Below are positions 1-12,006 of a stretch of DNA of 64,000 nt, one piece after another. The translations under genes and the position numbers were made by a program. How positions within the stretch are numbered: the first letter of the stretch is position 1; each line of letters opens with the position of its first letter. Source of the stretch: Macrocystis pyrifera (Eukaryota > Sar > Phaeophyceae > Laminariales > Laminariaceae); assembly GCA_031763025.1 (NCBI GenBank), contig JASSKH010000010.1:8821427-8885426 (forward strand), in the 5' to 3' direction. The notes under the pieces were generated by a model. That model saw only the letters and a list, made by a program, of their open reading frames with translations. It had not been told where the DNA came from and searched no databases.

Positions 1-1687
1 GCCTCGGCCGTACGAAAAACCCCAAGCTCTGCTGGGTACAGGGAGGGTGTATGTGTGTGTCTCCGAAATGCACCCAGCGCAGGGGAACAAATAGGCACAC
101 GAGACGAGCGCGCAGGGCAGCATGACGATGCTCATGAAGCTGCTGCTGCTACTGCTGCTGCTGCTGCTGCTGCATTGCGCATTCTTCCCTCTGTAACAGA
201 CTCATACAACAGGTACTTTCTAAGTCGCTCTTCCACTCAACAGACATGGTCGCTACAAGAGGATCCCGCAGTAGAGGGCCTGAAAGCTGATCATGTTGAG
301 CTACAGCCAGTACGTGTTTCCTGCCGTGTCGTCGTGTCTAGGACCACTACGGCGGTACTGGGGGGCACGGGGTTTTTTTTTCTCTGAGTCTCCTTGCTGC
401 TACTGCAGCTTGACGAGCTCTCAAGCGTATACCTCACCCAAACAAGTGACTTTCGATTTTTAAAAAAAATGTACCACAATCCCACGCGGCCTTGTAGGTT
501 TACTACAGAAAAGAAATAATTCAAAAAACAACGGGTGACTGACATGCGTTTGCCTTCTAGGACTTTTGCCTTTTAGGGATACGAACGTAGCGCCTAAATT
601 TTACGTTGTTCATCACTTGACTGAAATATAAGAGATCTACATATACCCGTATATAACTCATCCAAAAAAAAACTGATTTTTTCGGAAAAGTTAAAAGCGC
701 ACAGCCCGATGGGCCATCCTTAAGCCTATACCATTCATAGGCATATCGCGAATAGTGCTGCTGTGAAACTCTCCCCGTATTATTCCGACAGCATTGAGAT
801 TCAGGAGCCCGGTCAATCGAAAGTATTGTTCGACCAAGAAATGTTTTTTACACCCCTAACGCTGCAGCACGCCTCTTTCTCACTACCGACGGAGCTACCG
901 ACGGAGATGGAGGTAGTGTTCCTGGGTTGAGAAGCACCGTCCGTCCGTCGGTCAAGAAAACAGGCCGTCGGCAAGTTGCTACCTCTACTGACGCACGTAT
1001 CAAACGTCGGTGACGCGGAAGTTGGTCGCATGTTTTCAGGGTTCCTGACGGTTTTCTATTGGGGCGTCGATGGGCCGGAGTGCAAAATACGACGAAAAGG
1101 AATAACAACTCACCGACCCGAATGGCCCGAGAGCTTCTTATTGGACAGGCCTTAACCGTGAAGCGTACCCAACAAAAAAAAGGGTGGCGTCGTGTCCAAA
1201 TCGTTTTTGGGTAATATTACGTACCACAGCAGTACATGACCTGGCAACCCCGTGGATGATGACACCGGCCGATCAGAGGTTTTCCGCCAATCAGAAGTTT
1301 CTTCTAAAACAAAAATGACGTTGGAGAGGAAGGCTGGCAGGAGCCCAATAAATAGCTGCAGAGTCCGAAAATGAAGCTAACGGACAGCTCGCATCAAAGC
1401 GCCACTAGGTTGCCTCGCTGCAACCCCCAAACCGCCGCCGTCCGCTCTGCCGACGCCACCCTGGTCTTGTGCAACTCCGTTTCCCTCTCGTCGCCTCTCT
1501 GGGCGAGGGAAAGCGCACGGTCCAACACCTCCACGATGATCGCCTCCCATATCTGCAAGAGGGACAGATAGATTGTTAGATGCATACTCCTAGGTAGGTA
1601 GACAGGAAAGATATATATATAGACAGATAAATAGATAGATAGGTAGATGATAAATTGATAGATAGATAGATAGATAAATAGATAGAC

Positions 1688-1726
<39 letters not shown>

Positions 1727-2361
1727 CAGATAGATAGATAGGGCGAAGGAAACCCTGATCAGAAACATGAAGGAGGGCACATCTCAGCAGCGCTGCCATT
1801 GTGAGCAAATTCGGTACTTAGCAACCGGTTTATTTTATCCCTCAGCTCGCCAAATAGGATGTAGGACGCGTCAAAATTGACTTCACAGCCAACCAATTTG
1901 TGAAAAAGAAAATCCATGCCATTTCACACATTTGAACGTAGCAACAGCCCAGCAGCGTTCAAATCGAGGACTAGGCCCTGGGAGGACATCATTGCAAGAA
2001 GCGTTACTTCCAACAGTATCAGCACCAGAGAACTCCAAGTCCGTTAATTATCCTTTCTGAACCGTACTGTAAACGAAATAATATACGAGTCAAACCTCAG
2101 GCAATCTGTCCCCAGAAGGAATTCCTTCCTTGCAGGGAAAAGCACTTTACCTCTCACCGCCTCCCACCCCCCCGCCGACCTCACACACCTCTCCCCCGCC
2201 CCCTTCCCACATGAGTGAAAAGCAAGAACAAACAAAACAAAAAACAGGCATCGTGGGCAAGGACAACAAGTGTTCGCTGAGACATCTTCCATCAGTGAGG
2301 TAGAACCCGTCGACAACAAACACGAGGGGTGCTGGGAGGAACGAACAAAGGTGGTTGATCA
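1..2361. other. No gene recognised, apart from simple repeats
   Basis: I see no conserved protein motif, RNA gene or complete splice-consistent exon here. There is a short CTG run near 140-172 and a GATA microsatellite at 1605-1740. It could hold further 3' exons or UTR of the minus-strand SET gene, but nothing recognisable supports that. Confidence 0.4.
1605..1740. repeat. (GATA)n microsatellite
   Basis: Imperfect GATA/GACA tetranucleotide repeat. Open frames across it (YLSIYLSI) are artefacts of the repeat. Confidence 0.9.
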
Positions 2362-2399
<38 letters not shown>

Positions 2400-3600
2400 C
2401 GTACTCATTTGTTGCTTGCCTTAGTCATTTGACCATTGACCACGCATCCCTTTCGAGACGGAGCACCGTTCCTACTCCTAGTAGAGACACCTCCAACAAT
2501 TGGGCGCTCATTACGTTGTTTCCATATATTACATAGAAACTTTTGGCTAATCTTATCCCCTTCCTGTTTGGCCTCCTGTGGCCACCATCTATCTCCTAGG
2601 ATAGCGATCGTTTTCTCGCTGCTATTCATTGTATCAAACTCCTCCATGTCACATTCGTCTATTTTCCTCATCTCCTCTTCTAACACATCCCGTTCCTCCT
2701 TGTATATTTCACATTCTCCTACTATGTGACTTCTACTCTCTATTGCTTTGCCACACGGGCACATCTGTGCGTCTACTTCCTCCTCCTCCCGGCTACTTGT
2801 GTACCTCTTTCTTCTTTCTGGCAGGTCCATGTCCCCTACACGAAAGCGCAGTTTCAGCGTTTTCGCGAAGTCCATTGGGCCATGCAAATACGTTTTCATT
2901 CCTATTCCTTCCCTCAATCCCCCGTATATCTCTTAAGTGTTTTTTTCGATTCCACCTTGTTTCTTAGCGCTAGCCTTTCCCTTATTTCTATCCTTTCTTC
3001 TACTTCTGCCTTGTACCTCCCGAACTTCCCGGCGGACATCATCTCTTCTTGGTTTCCCCCTAAATCCTTCCATACTTTCTCAACAACGCCATCCCACCTT
3101 ATTCCAGCTCGCCCTTTTGTTACTTTCTCCCATACAGCTCTATCAACTATGGCTGGCAACCTCTTTTTTGGCATATCCTTACTTTATATTGCCAGTTCAA
3201 CTTTCTCATGTCTCTATTTGTCTTGAGTGGGCGCATTCCCAGTTCTGCTCTTAATACTGTAATACTAGTCGTACTTGAGCATCGTGGGATTTTTTTAGCT
3301 GCTGCCATTTGTACTGTTTCCAACTGTTTTTACGAGTTTCGCGTTCCCTTCCCATACTTCTCCTGCATATTCTAGCTTTGGTACTATTACATTCATCAAG
3401 ATACATCTCTTAACCCTAGTGTCAAGGTGCGAGTCTGTTAGGATCGCATCCATCTTGCCTACTTGTGCCTTACCCTTTCCTATTACTTTTGCTATATGTG
3501 CATTCCAAGAGCAGTCTTTTGAGATCTCTACGCCAAGGTAAGTATACTGGTCTACGATCGGCAATTCATCTTCTCCCCACTTCCAACTGAAATTTACCGG
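2362..3600 (-). mobile_element. LINE-like reverse transcriptase 3' fragment with poly(C) end (family A, copy 1)
   Basis: On the minus strand the translation gives the C-terminal part of a non-LTR retrotransposon ORF2: YTYLGVEISKDCSWNAHI near 3540-3490, then LPAIVDRAVWEKVTKGRAG, and a CCHC-like knuckle CPCGKAIESRSHIVGEC near 2765-2705. At least one frame change lies near 2915, and the 5' part is missing. The frame ends at a TGA in AAATGAGTACG, immediately followed by poly(C), which is the plus-strand G-run 2362-2399. Family knowledge: such ORFs encode endonuclease and reverse transcriptase. This copy is dead. Confidence 0.82.
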
Positions 3601-3868
3601 GGGGGGGGGGTACTTATCTCATTGTCGTTCATGGCCGTAGTTCGTATAAAAAAGACCATAGACCCTCGCATCCCTGCAAATGTCGACACCGAACGCGTCG
3701 GGTTTTCGCCGACCAGGCAGACACTGCTTGCATGCACCAAGCGCGAAGCGCCGTGAGGTGTCCGGCGAGTATCCAATGAAGGGTGAGTTGTATCCTACTA
3801 GTACTCGTTTGTGAAGCGGATTTCGGCAACTTGCGCGATCTGTATTGCTCATGGACGACGGTGTCGAA
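3599..3868 (-). mobile_element. SINE-like repeat with poly(C) end (family B, copy 1)
   Basis: Matches other copies of the family, such as the one at 58760, through the CATGGCCGTAGT end, the middle block TCGGGTTTTCGCCGACCAGG and the block AAGCGCGAAGCGCCGTGAGG. In element orientation (minus) it ends in poly(C), seen as a G-run at about 3600-3610. A second G-run at 3884-3915 follows with unrelated sequence beyond. No protein is encoded. Confidence 0.75.
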
Positions 3869-4199
3869 TGAAGGGGCTTGCGGCGGGGGGGCGGGGGGGG
3901 GGGGGGGGGGGGGGGCATGCCGAGCATCGAGATGGTTGGGCATGGAGTAGCCCAACCGAAACAGTGGAAGACTCGCGCCTGCGTACTCTGTCACCCCCCC
4001 CCCCCCCAGTGCTTCGCTGTCGTTATCGACCCGAGCTACCCCTACAGCGATGGAAAAAAAAAAAAACGTCGGGTGAACATCTCGCACCTTTTCTACATAG
4101 CACTGCAAGAGCACCATCTTATAAACATCCTGCTTTCCTTGCTTCAGTAGCGCCGGAAAGCATCGTCGTGGACAGTACCCTTGCTATTGCTGTGCATCA

Positions 4200-4290
4200 A
4201 ACCACGAAAAACGCCCTCGATACGCCCCTCGAATGCGTAAAGACCTGATTGATGCTGGAGTTCGAATCCCACGTGAGTCGGACTTTTTTA
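4200..4290 (+). other. tRNA-like B-box with T-run (possible tRNA-derived repeat)
   Basis: GAGTTCGAATCCCAC resembles a tRNA T-arm/RNA polymerase III B box and is followed by GTGAGTCGGACTTTTTT, a possible terminator. I could not fold a full cloverleaf, so this is more likely a tRNA relic or a SINE head than a working tRNA. Confidence 0.25.
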
Positions 4291-4512
4291 GTTTATTTGC
4301 TAGAAATAAATAGATTAAAAAAAAAAACGGAATCAACTGCTGAGAACGCCTACAGCAGTACCGTGGGTAGGGGCAATTCGATGCGAGTCGACGAGGGAAG
4401 AAAGGTACCAAGTCTTGTCGCGATAAAAAAACGCCTGCCAAGCCAAAGAACCGTAGTGGGGAGGAGGGAGAAAGAAAGAGCCTGCTTCGTGACCCCGGGC
4501 TTGAGTTACGAC

Positions 4513-4621
4513 TATCACGTGGGACCATAGTGAACAGGATGTATGGAACACACAAAAACCTATATATTTACCTATGTTTACTGTCAACATTTGGTCCTAT
4601 TTACCATGGTGCCCCGTAATA
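4513..4621 (-). mobile_element. 110-bp palindromic MITE, copy 1
   Basis: Degenerate copy. Family consensus ends are TTACGGGGGACCATAGTAAA and its reverse complement, with TA at each border and a core of about 55 bp. The core orientation is reversed here (ACACACAAAAACCTATATAT). Confidence 0.85.
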
Positions 4622-4887
4622 AGAAAGAGATAGAACATAAGCGCGAACACAATAAATGGGACGGAAACGAAAAACAAAACATACCAGGCATACATAGGTA
4701 CAGTAGTAGCGCAAAAAGCACCCTCGTACGAGTGAATACATCCTGCATCGTCCTTGCCCTGGCTCTACTCTAAAGAAGCCAGACCAACACGCCCCTCTAG
4801 ATCACCCACACACGCTCGCCCCCCATCCACACTTCAGCCCCTTCCTACAGTAGAATCATCAGATTCACACAACACCCTCCACTCACC

Positions 4888-5021
4888 CTACCCTACATGT
4901 AAAGACCAAACCAAAACAAAGAAAACCAAACGAACAAACCTCACCCTAGTAGCTTGGAGAGGAAACTTCGAATCCCCGTCCTCGATCAGATCATGCCCAT
5001 CGCTGCAGCCACTACCATCAC

Positions 5022-5052
<31 letters not shown>

Positions 5053-8000
5053 GCTGCCGCTGCCGCTGCCGCGGCTACGGCTACGACCGAGACCACCGCC
5101 ACCGCCGACCATTGCCGCCGCAGCCCCTGTCCGGAGCCCCTGCATGCAGAGCAAGGCGCGGTCGCCATGGGAGACGGTCGCCGGCCAGTCCGCGTCGATG
5201 ACCGCGGCCAGCATAAGCCGGCAGTGCACGCCTAGGGTAAAGGCGTGGTGGGGGACCAGGCGTCTCTCGCAAAGGGTCTGTTTTGAGTGTCGCACACCGC
5301 GGCGCATCGTGGGACGGGGTCGTGCGAGGGAAGAAGACGCATTTATCGGAAGCGGGGAGGGGAAGGGGGGTGGAAGGAGGGGGGGAGAGAGGGAGGGAAG
5401 GGGGGCGGGAAGGCGGGAGAGAGAGAGAGAGAGACATGGTTGTGTATAAGGTAGAGAGAAGGAAAAACGCCATTCTTCCATCGTACAGTCTTTTTCTTGG
5501 AACATTCCGCAAACCTCAAAATATGCAACAGAACCGTGCAACCTGTGGGATCTATGAAGTCGCTTCTATCTCTCCCATAAACCGCAAGCCACGCGCTTAA
5601 CCGGCCCCCCGCCCCCGTTCCCCTACCCCGGCACACTCCCGGTTTTCCACATCGGCAACACCAACCCCTCCATCGCCCCCCCGTCAAAGACGCAACGGCT
5701 ATAAAAAAATGCAACGGCTATACAGTTCAGAGCCCTCGCAATGTAGCCGTCACAAACAAAACGCTCGGGCGCGGCCTCGCCCGCATCTAACCATACAATG
5801 TAGGGTAGTTATCGCTACGAAGGAAGCCATGCTGATGGTATCTTTTGTGAACTATCTTCGAACTACGAATACTTGCGCTGTGCGCTGGCAAAAGCATGGC
5901 AAAACGTAACTCTATATAGAGTACACGCAAATATGTTTCCACAGATTTGCGGTTGGGCGATGCAAATCTCCGGAGTAGGATCTCCAGAATCGGATCTCCC
6001 GATTCAAATCTCCGGATTCAAATCTCCGGATTCAGATCTCCTAAAGCAGATATTCGGACCCAAATATTCGGATTCAGATCTCCGGATTCAAATGTCCGGC
6101 TTCAGATATCCGGATTCAGATATCCGCATTCAGATCCCGGGACTCAGATCTTCAGATTCCCCCAGGTCAGATGAGGCCCCTATACGTTTAGGCCGCGGTG
6201 TGACTTTGCAACTTGCCTGGTGCGTAATAATGCAGCTGATAGACGTACCAACATAATCTGGAATGGAGCTGGTATTGCATGGTGGAAGTATAGCCGGTAG
6301 CCGGTAACGTTACAGCCGGAAAAATGAAGGCCACAACACTTCCCGACTCAGGCTTTGGTACGGCAGGACCGACACCAACGTATGCCGGTGGTTGGAAACA
6401 AGTGGACCCGGTATGTATGATGGCTGTGATAGCTTAGAGCTTAGTATACCAGGTATCATCTACCTGCAGATCAGCGAGCCGCCGCCTCCCTCTGCTCGAA
6501 CGCCCCTGCGAGAAGTCGTCGTCGGTGGTCGCGAGCCTCGTCCTCAGAACCTCAGTCCAGCGGTCGAAGTACCCTTCGTCTGTCACGCCGTGGCACTCGT
6601 CACACCGGCCCCCCAGCATTCGCCCCCCCCCCCCCCCATCCCTCCCTCCTCCTCCCCCCCCCCCCCCTCCCCTCCTCCTCCTCCTCCTCCTCCCCCTCCT
6701 CCTCCTCCCCCTCCTCCTCCTCCTCCTCCTCCTCCCCCTCCTCCTCCCCCTCCTCCTCCTCCTCCTCCTCCTCCTCCTCCTCCTCCTCCTCCTCCTCCTC
6801 CTCCTCCTCCTCCCCCTCCTCCTCCTGCTCCTCCTCCTCCTCCTCTTCGTTGCCCTCTGCCGGAGCCACAGTCGGATTCGCGTTCCCGATCCCGCAACCA
6901 TCTTCGTTGCTGCCGCCGTCGCCGCCACCTTCACCTTCTGCGCCCACGCTACCGCGGAAGATCCTCGGTCGGACCAGCCTCCCCCGTCCACAGCATTGCC
7001 GCTTCGGGCACACCCATCCCGCCGCAACTAACTCTTCTTGTTCTTGTGCTTGTGCTTGTTCATCTTCGTCTTCCTCTCTCCCAGAGTCCCCGCGCGAACG
7101 TCGGCTGCGCTTCCCCGCGAGCGTCGAAGAGCTGCTACGCCCGATTCCGCTGCGAGTGTCACGACCACCGATACGGTTACCGCTACTGCCATTACGCTTG
7201 CCGCCACTGTTACCGCTATGGTTACCATGGCCGTTACCGCTACCGACGATATTACCGCTACAGTTACCGCTGCCGTTATTACCGTTACCGGTACAGTGAC
7301 CGTTCTGGTTATCGCCGCGGTTACCGTTACCTTTCCCGTTACCCATCCCGTAACCGGAACCGTTACCGTTGGCGCGGTGAGAATCCGTCGGATATTCGCG
7401 GAGAACAGGGGTGCGGCATCGTTGGCTCGAGCGGCGGTGAGGGTTGGGGTGGGGGCGGGGGCGGGGGCGGCAGCGCAGGCAGGCGCACTCGAAGAAGAAG
7501 TGTTGGCGGAGGAGGTCTTGCCTCACCGGTAGTGGTTGGAGGATATCCACGTACCTGAGTGCCGGTAGGAAAAAGGCAGAAGACCAGACGCAGAGGTTGA
7601 GGGACGAAGAGATAGACAGATAGACAGAGAGACAAGACAGATAGACAGATAGACAGAAAGACAAGACAAGACAAGACAAACACACACAGGTAGACGGACA
7701 GGCAAGACAGACAGACGGACAGACGGACAGGGTAGACAGACACGTAGACAGACACGCAGACACACAGACAAACAGACAGACAGACAGACAGACGAGGTAG
7801 CATTACTGTAGGACGAAGGCAGCATGCGGCCGCACCGGACTCGTCACCGCTCACAGAGAAGAACCGCCGACGCGCGCCCTACAAGAATGGCGAAAAAAAA
7901 AAACACCAGACCACAACCCCCGACAAACTTTCACCCTCCTCCGAAACAATTTCTTGCGTCTAGTCCTTCACGAGACGGCGGACCTCCAGCCCAGAATATC

Positions 8001-11000
8001 CGGTGACAGGGAAGACGATCTCGAAATACCGGTATTACGGGGGTCCATAGTATATAGGGCCTACGGCACACACAAAAACCTATATATATACCTATTTTTA
8101 CTAACAATAAATTGTCTTACTATGGTCCCCCGAAATAGCAGAGACAGGTGACCGACAAATTACATACCACTGTAAGTATGTCTTCTTCTCACTAAACCTC
8201 TGCCTGCTGTGTTCCCATCGATCTCTCGGTACCCCTCTCGCCCGAATTCCGGTCCGAGCCCCCCCCCCCCCCCCCCCCCCCCCCCGCAACCTCTCCCTCG
8301 CAACCTCTCCCCCCCGACCCAGCCTCCCCAGTCCCTCTAAGCCTGCCTATCTTATTCGCCTCGCGCTCCCTCTCCCTCCCCCCCGTCTCCCCCCCCATCC
8401 CCTCCTCTAGCCTCCCTCCGCCCCCGAGAGGCGATTGCACACCCCACCTCATTCCATTCCGCCCCACCACACCCCAACCCACCCCACCATATCCTAGCCT
8501 CGGTTCCACTCACGAGATGAAGAGCTGCGACCCAGCGGGCACATTCTCGACCGTGGAGACGCGCAGGTTTCCTAGGTCATCCGTCCGCCACACGCAGTTA
8601 GGCTCGCAGCTATGGTTGAACATGGCGCCCGCGGGAAAAAGTCCCACGCCGAAATCGGAGTACAGGCAGCCCCGGATCCCGCTCCAGTATCGCCTTCTCG
8701 CCAGAGGGGCGAAAATCCCAGCCCTCCCGACCGTCATGCAGTTGCAGTACCTTTTTTTTTTTTTTTTTGGGGGGGGGGGTGGAGCTGAGGAGGTTGACAC
8801 CTCGCTCAACACCAAAAATGGCATCGAAGGCGACAGCATTGTTAAGAAATGGTCACGTGTGCACATTTACGCCGATAAGTACAGGCAGTACAGCAACAGA
8901 GTGATCAGCGCCGTGAAACGATGGACGAAGCGAAACGAGTACAGGCGGAGTGACCGCTTCCATTCAACGCAGGAAAAACATGAGCAACAAACATCGCGAG
9001 ATAGCAACATCCTATTACGGGGGACCATAGTTAACAGGACCAAATATTGTCAGTAAAAATAGGGAAATATATAAAGTTTTGTGCGTACCGCAGGTCCTAC
9101 TAACTATGGACCATCGTAATAATCAACAACAATAACAACAAACGCCAATACCACCACCATCGTCATCACCATCGTCATCACCACCAACACCCCCAACCAA
9201 CTACCACCACTGCCAATCACAACGGAAGCGGTCAAACTGCCGCTTTTTCCTCACAGTTTCCCCAGATACTCCGCGCAGGTGTCCTGGCTAGCCTTCCATG
9301 CTGCCGGAGCAACGAGCCTCGCCGCTTCAACCGTGTTCATGATTCTCGTTTCCATTTCGCCGCCGTCTAGTAGATCATCAAGGTGGTCTTCCAGATCATC
9401 GATGGCACTCAAGGGACTGTCTCCTGCACGTCCTGGGACAAGCAAGGGGAGGGGAGGGTGGAAGGGGGGGAGGGCGTACACATTTTTTGCTTGCCTTAGT
9501 CATTTGACCATTGACCACGCATCCCTTTCGAGACGGAGCACCGTTCCTACTCCTAACAGAGACACCTCCAACAATTTGGCGCTCATTACGTTTTTTCCAT
9601 GTATTACATAGAAACTTTTTGCTAATCTTATCCTCTTTCTGTCTGGCCGCCTGTGGCCGCCATCTATCTCCTAGGACAGCAATCGTTTTCTCGCTGCTAT
9701 CTAGTGCATCGAACTCCTCCATGTCACATTCGTCTATTTCCCTTATCTCCTCTTCTAACACATCCCGTTCCTCCTTGCATATTTCACATTCTCCTACCAT
9801 GTGAGTTCTACTCTCTACTGCTTTGCCACACGGGTACGTCTGTGCACCTACTTCCTCCTCCCGGCTACTGGTGTACCTCTTTCTTTATTTTGGCAGGTCT
9901 AGGTCACCTACACGAAAGCGCAGTTTCAGCGTTTTCGCGAAGTCCATTGGGCCATGCAAATACGTTTTTATTCCTGTTCCTTCCCTCAATCCCCCGTATA
10001 TCTCTGAGTGCTTATCCGATTCCACCTTATTTCTTAGCGCTAGCCTTTCCCTTCTTTATACCATTTCTTCTACTTCTGCCTTGTACCTCCCAAACTTCCA
10101 GGCGGACATCATCTCTTCTTGTTTTCCCCCTATATCCTTCCATACTTTCTCAACTACGCCATCCCACCTCATTCCAGCTCTCGCCTTTCGTTACTTTCGC
10201 CGACACAGCTCTATCAACCATGGCTGGCAACCTCTTTTTTGGCATGCTCCTTGCTTTATATTGCAATTTCAAGGGTGGGGAGGGGGGGGGGGGGGCGTAC
10301 TCATTTGTTGCTTGCCGTAGTGATTTGACCAATCACCACGCATCTCTTTCGAGACGGAGGGGAGGAGGAGGGGGGTACTCGATATCATGCATGGCCGTAG
10401 TCGTATGACCATAGACCCCCGGATCCCTTCAATGCCGGGACGGAGCACGTCGGGTTTTCACCGACCAGGCAGACATTGCATGCACTAAGCGCAAACCGTC
10501 GTGAGGTGTACGGCGAGTAGCATGAAAGGTGAGCAGCATTCTACTCAGAACCGTTTGTGAGGCGGGGGGGGGGGGGGGGGGGGCGCACTCATTTTTTTCT
10601 TGCCTTGGTCATTTCAATATTGCTCCCTTTCGAGACGGAGCACCGTTCCTACTCTTGATAGAGACACCTCCCAAGAGTTGAGCGCTCATTGCGTCGTTTC
10701 CATATATGTGATGGAAAACTCTTTGCTAATCTGCTGGTCGGTATTTTGGGACGCACCAAGGTCCATCTTGTCCATAAATATACTACTGTGAAAGTTGGAA
10801 TGCAGGGGTGCGAGGAGACCTGTCTCTTGGAGAGCGTCAAGGCCTATCGTGTCCTCAATATATTAGCTATAGTGTCTTTAGTGTAGGAGCGGTCAGTCAA
10901 GGTCGTCAGTCAAGGGGTCAAACAGCGGTCTCCTGGCATGCTCGCATTCAACTACTGCTTGGTGTGTTCAATGTTACGGTCGTTATACAATGTACCGCAC

Positions 11001-11970
11001 ATGTGGTAGAGGGTAAACGTCACCAGGTACAGGACATGGCACGAAAAGACAAGGCAAGGAGGAGGTTCGAGACGAGACCAGGCGAGACAAGACACGGTCA
11101 CGCAACGAAACACAATAGGACACAACGCAGTAGGAGACGAAATATACGACAAGACAAGACAAGGCAAGGCAAGGCAAGACAAGACAACAACACCCAACCG
11201 AACCCGAGACAACACAATACAACACAACCCTACACAACAAAACACAACCGAAACAAAACAATCAAACAAAAAAGACAAGGGAGATCCTCGGCAAAGAAGC
11301 TCAACGTGGCGCACCTCTGCCAGCTCCTGCGGCTGCGGCTGCTGCTGTTGCTGCTGCTGCTGCCGCCGCCGCTGCTGTCCCTTTTCTCCCGCGTTGCTCC
11401 GCGCGCATGGCGAGCAAGCGCAGGAGGAGCCTAAGATAGACCGTGCTGCCTCCCAGGAGCGAGCCCACCATGTCGGGCTGGGAGCGCTGCAGAGCCGAAA
11501 GCCGCGACAGCGCTTCGCACTCGAGACTTCCATGCAACACGGACCTGGCAGCAGCACCACCCACCACCACCACCACCACCATCACCTCGACCAGCACCAA
11601 TCTTACCACGACCAACACCACCACCAGCACCATTATCAGCGGCAGGGGCACTAGAAGGAAGGTCCCCTGGGTCTGCTGTCCATGTGGCCACGGCGGCGCA
11701 CTCGGCGCAAACGACTGAACGCAGGCAGACTGGGCAGGGAGGGGGGGGTGGAGACGGCGCCGTCGCCTCGGGCGCGCAGGGCTGGAGGCACTGCCTGCAC
11801 AGGACACCGGACGGTAGGGAGAACAAGAGAAAGTGGTCGAATAAGACATCGTGAGGGTACAATAGCCGCTTCCCTAAACTACGTACTTTTTTTTAACGTA
11901 TGCCAGGTACTTCATAGGCGTTCGATCAGTATCTACTTATATCTGTCTATCTGTCTATCTGTCTGTCTGT

Positions 11971-12006
<36 letters not shown>

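Noticed and set aside
4754..5449. 231-codon plus-strand ORF
   Set aside because: Low-complexity Pro/Arg frame opposite SET gene exon 7. No splice or motif support.
6392..7558. Long plus-strand proline-rich ORF (388 codons)
   Set aside because: Shadow of the minus-strand SET gene exon 6. It is made of CTC and GTTACC repeats with no recognisable domain, while the minus strand carries post-SET motifs.
7363..7854. Cys/Leu/Val-rich minus-strand ORFs
   Set aside because: Translations of the GACA/GATA microsatellite. Only the part from 7554 downward is taken as exon.
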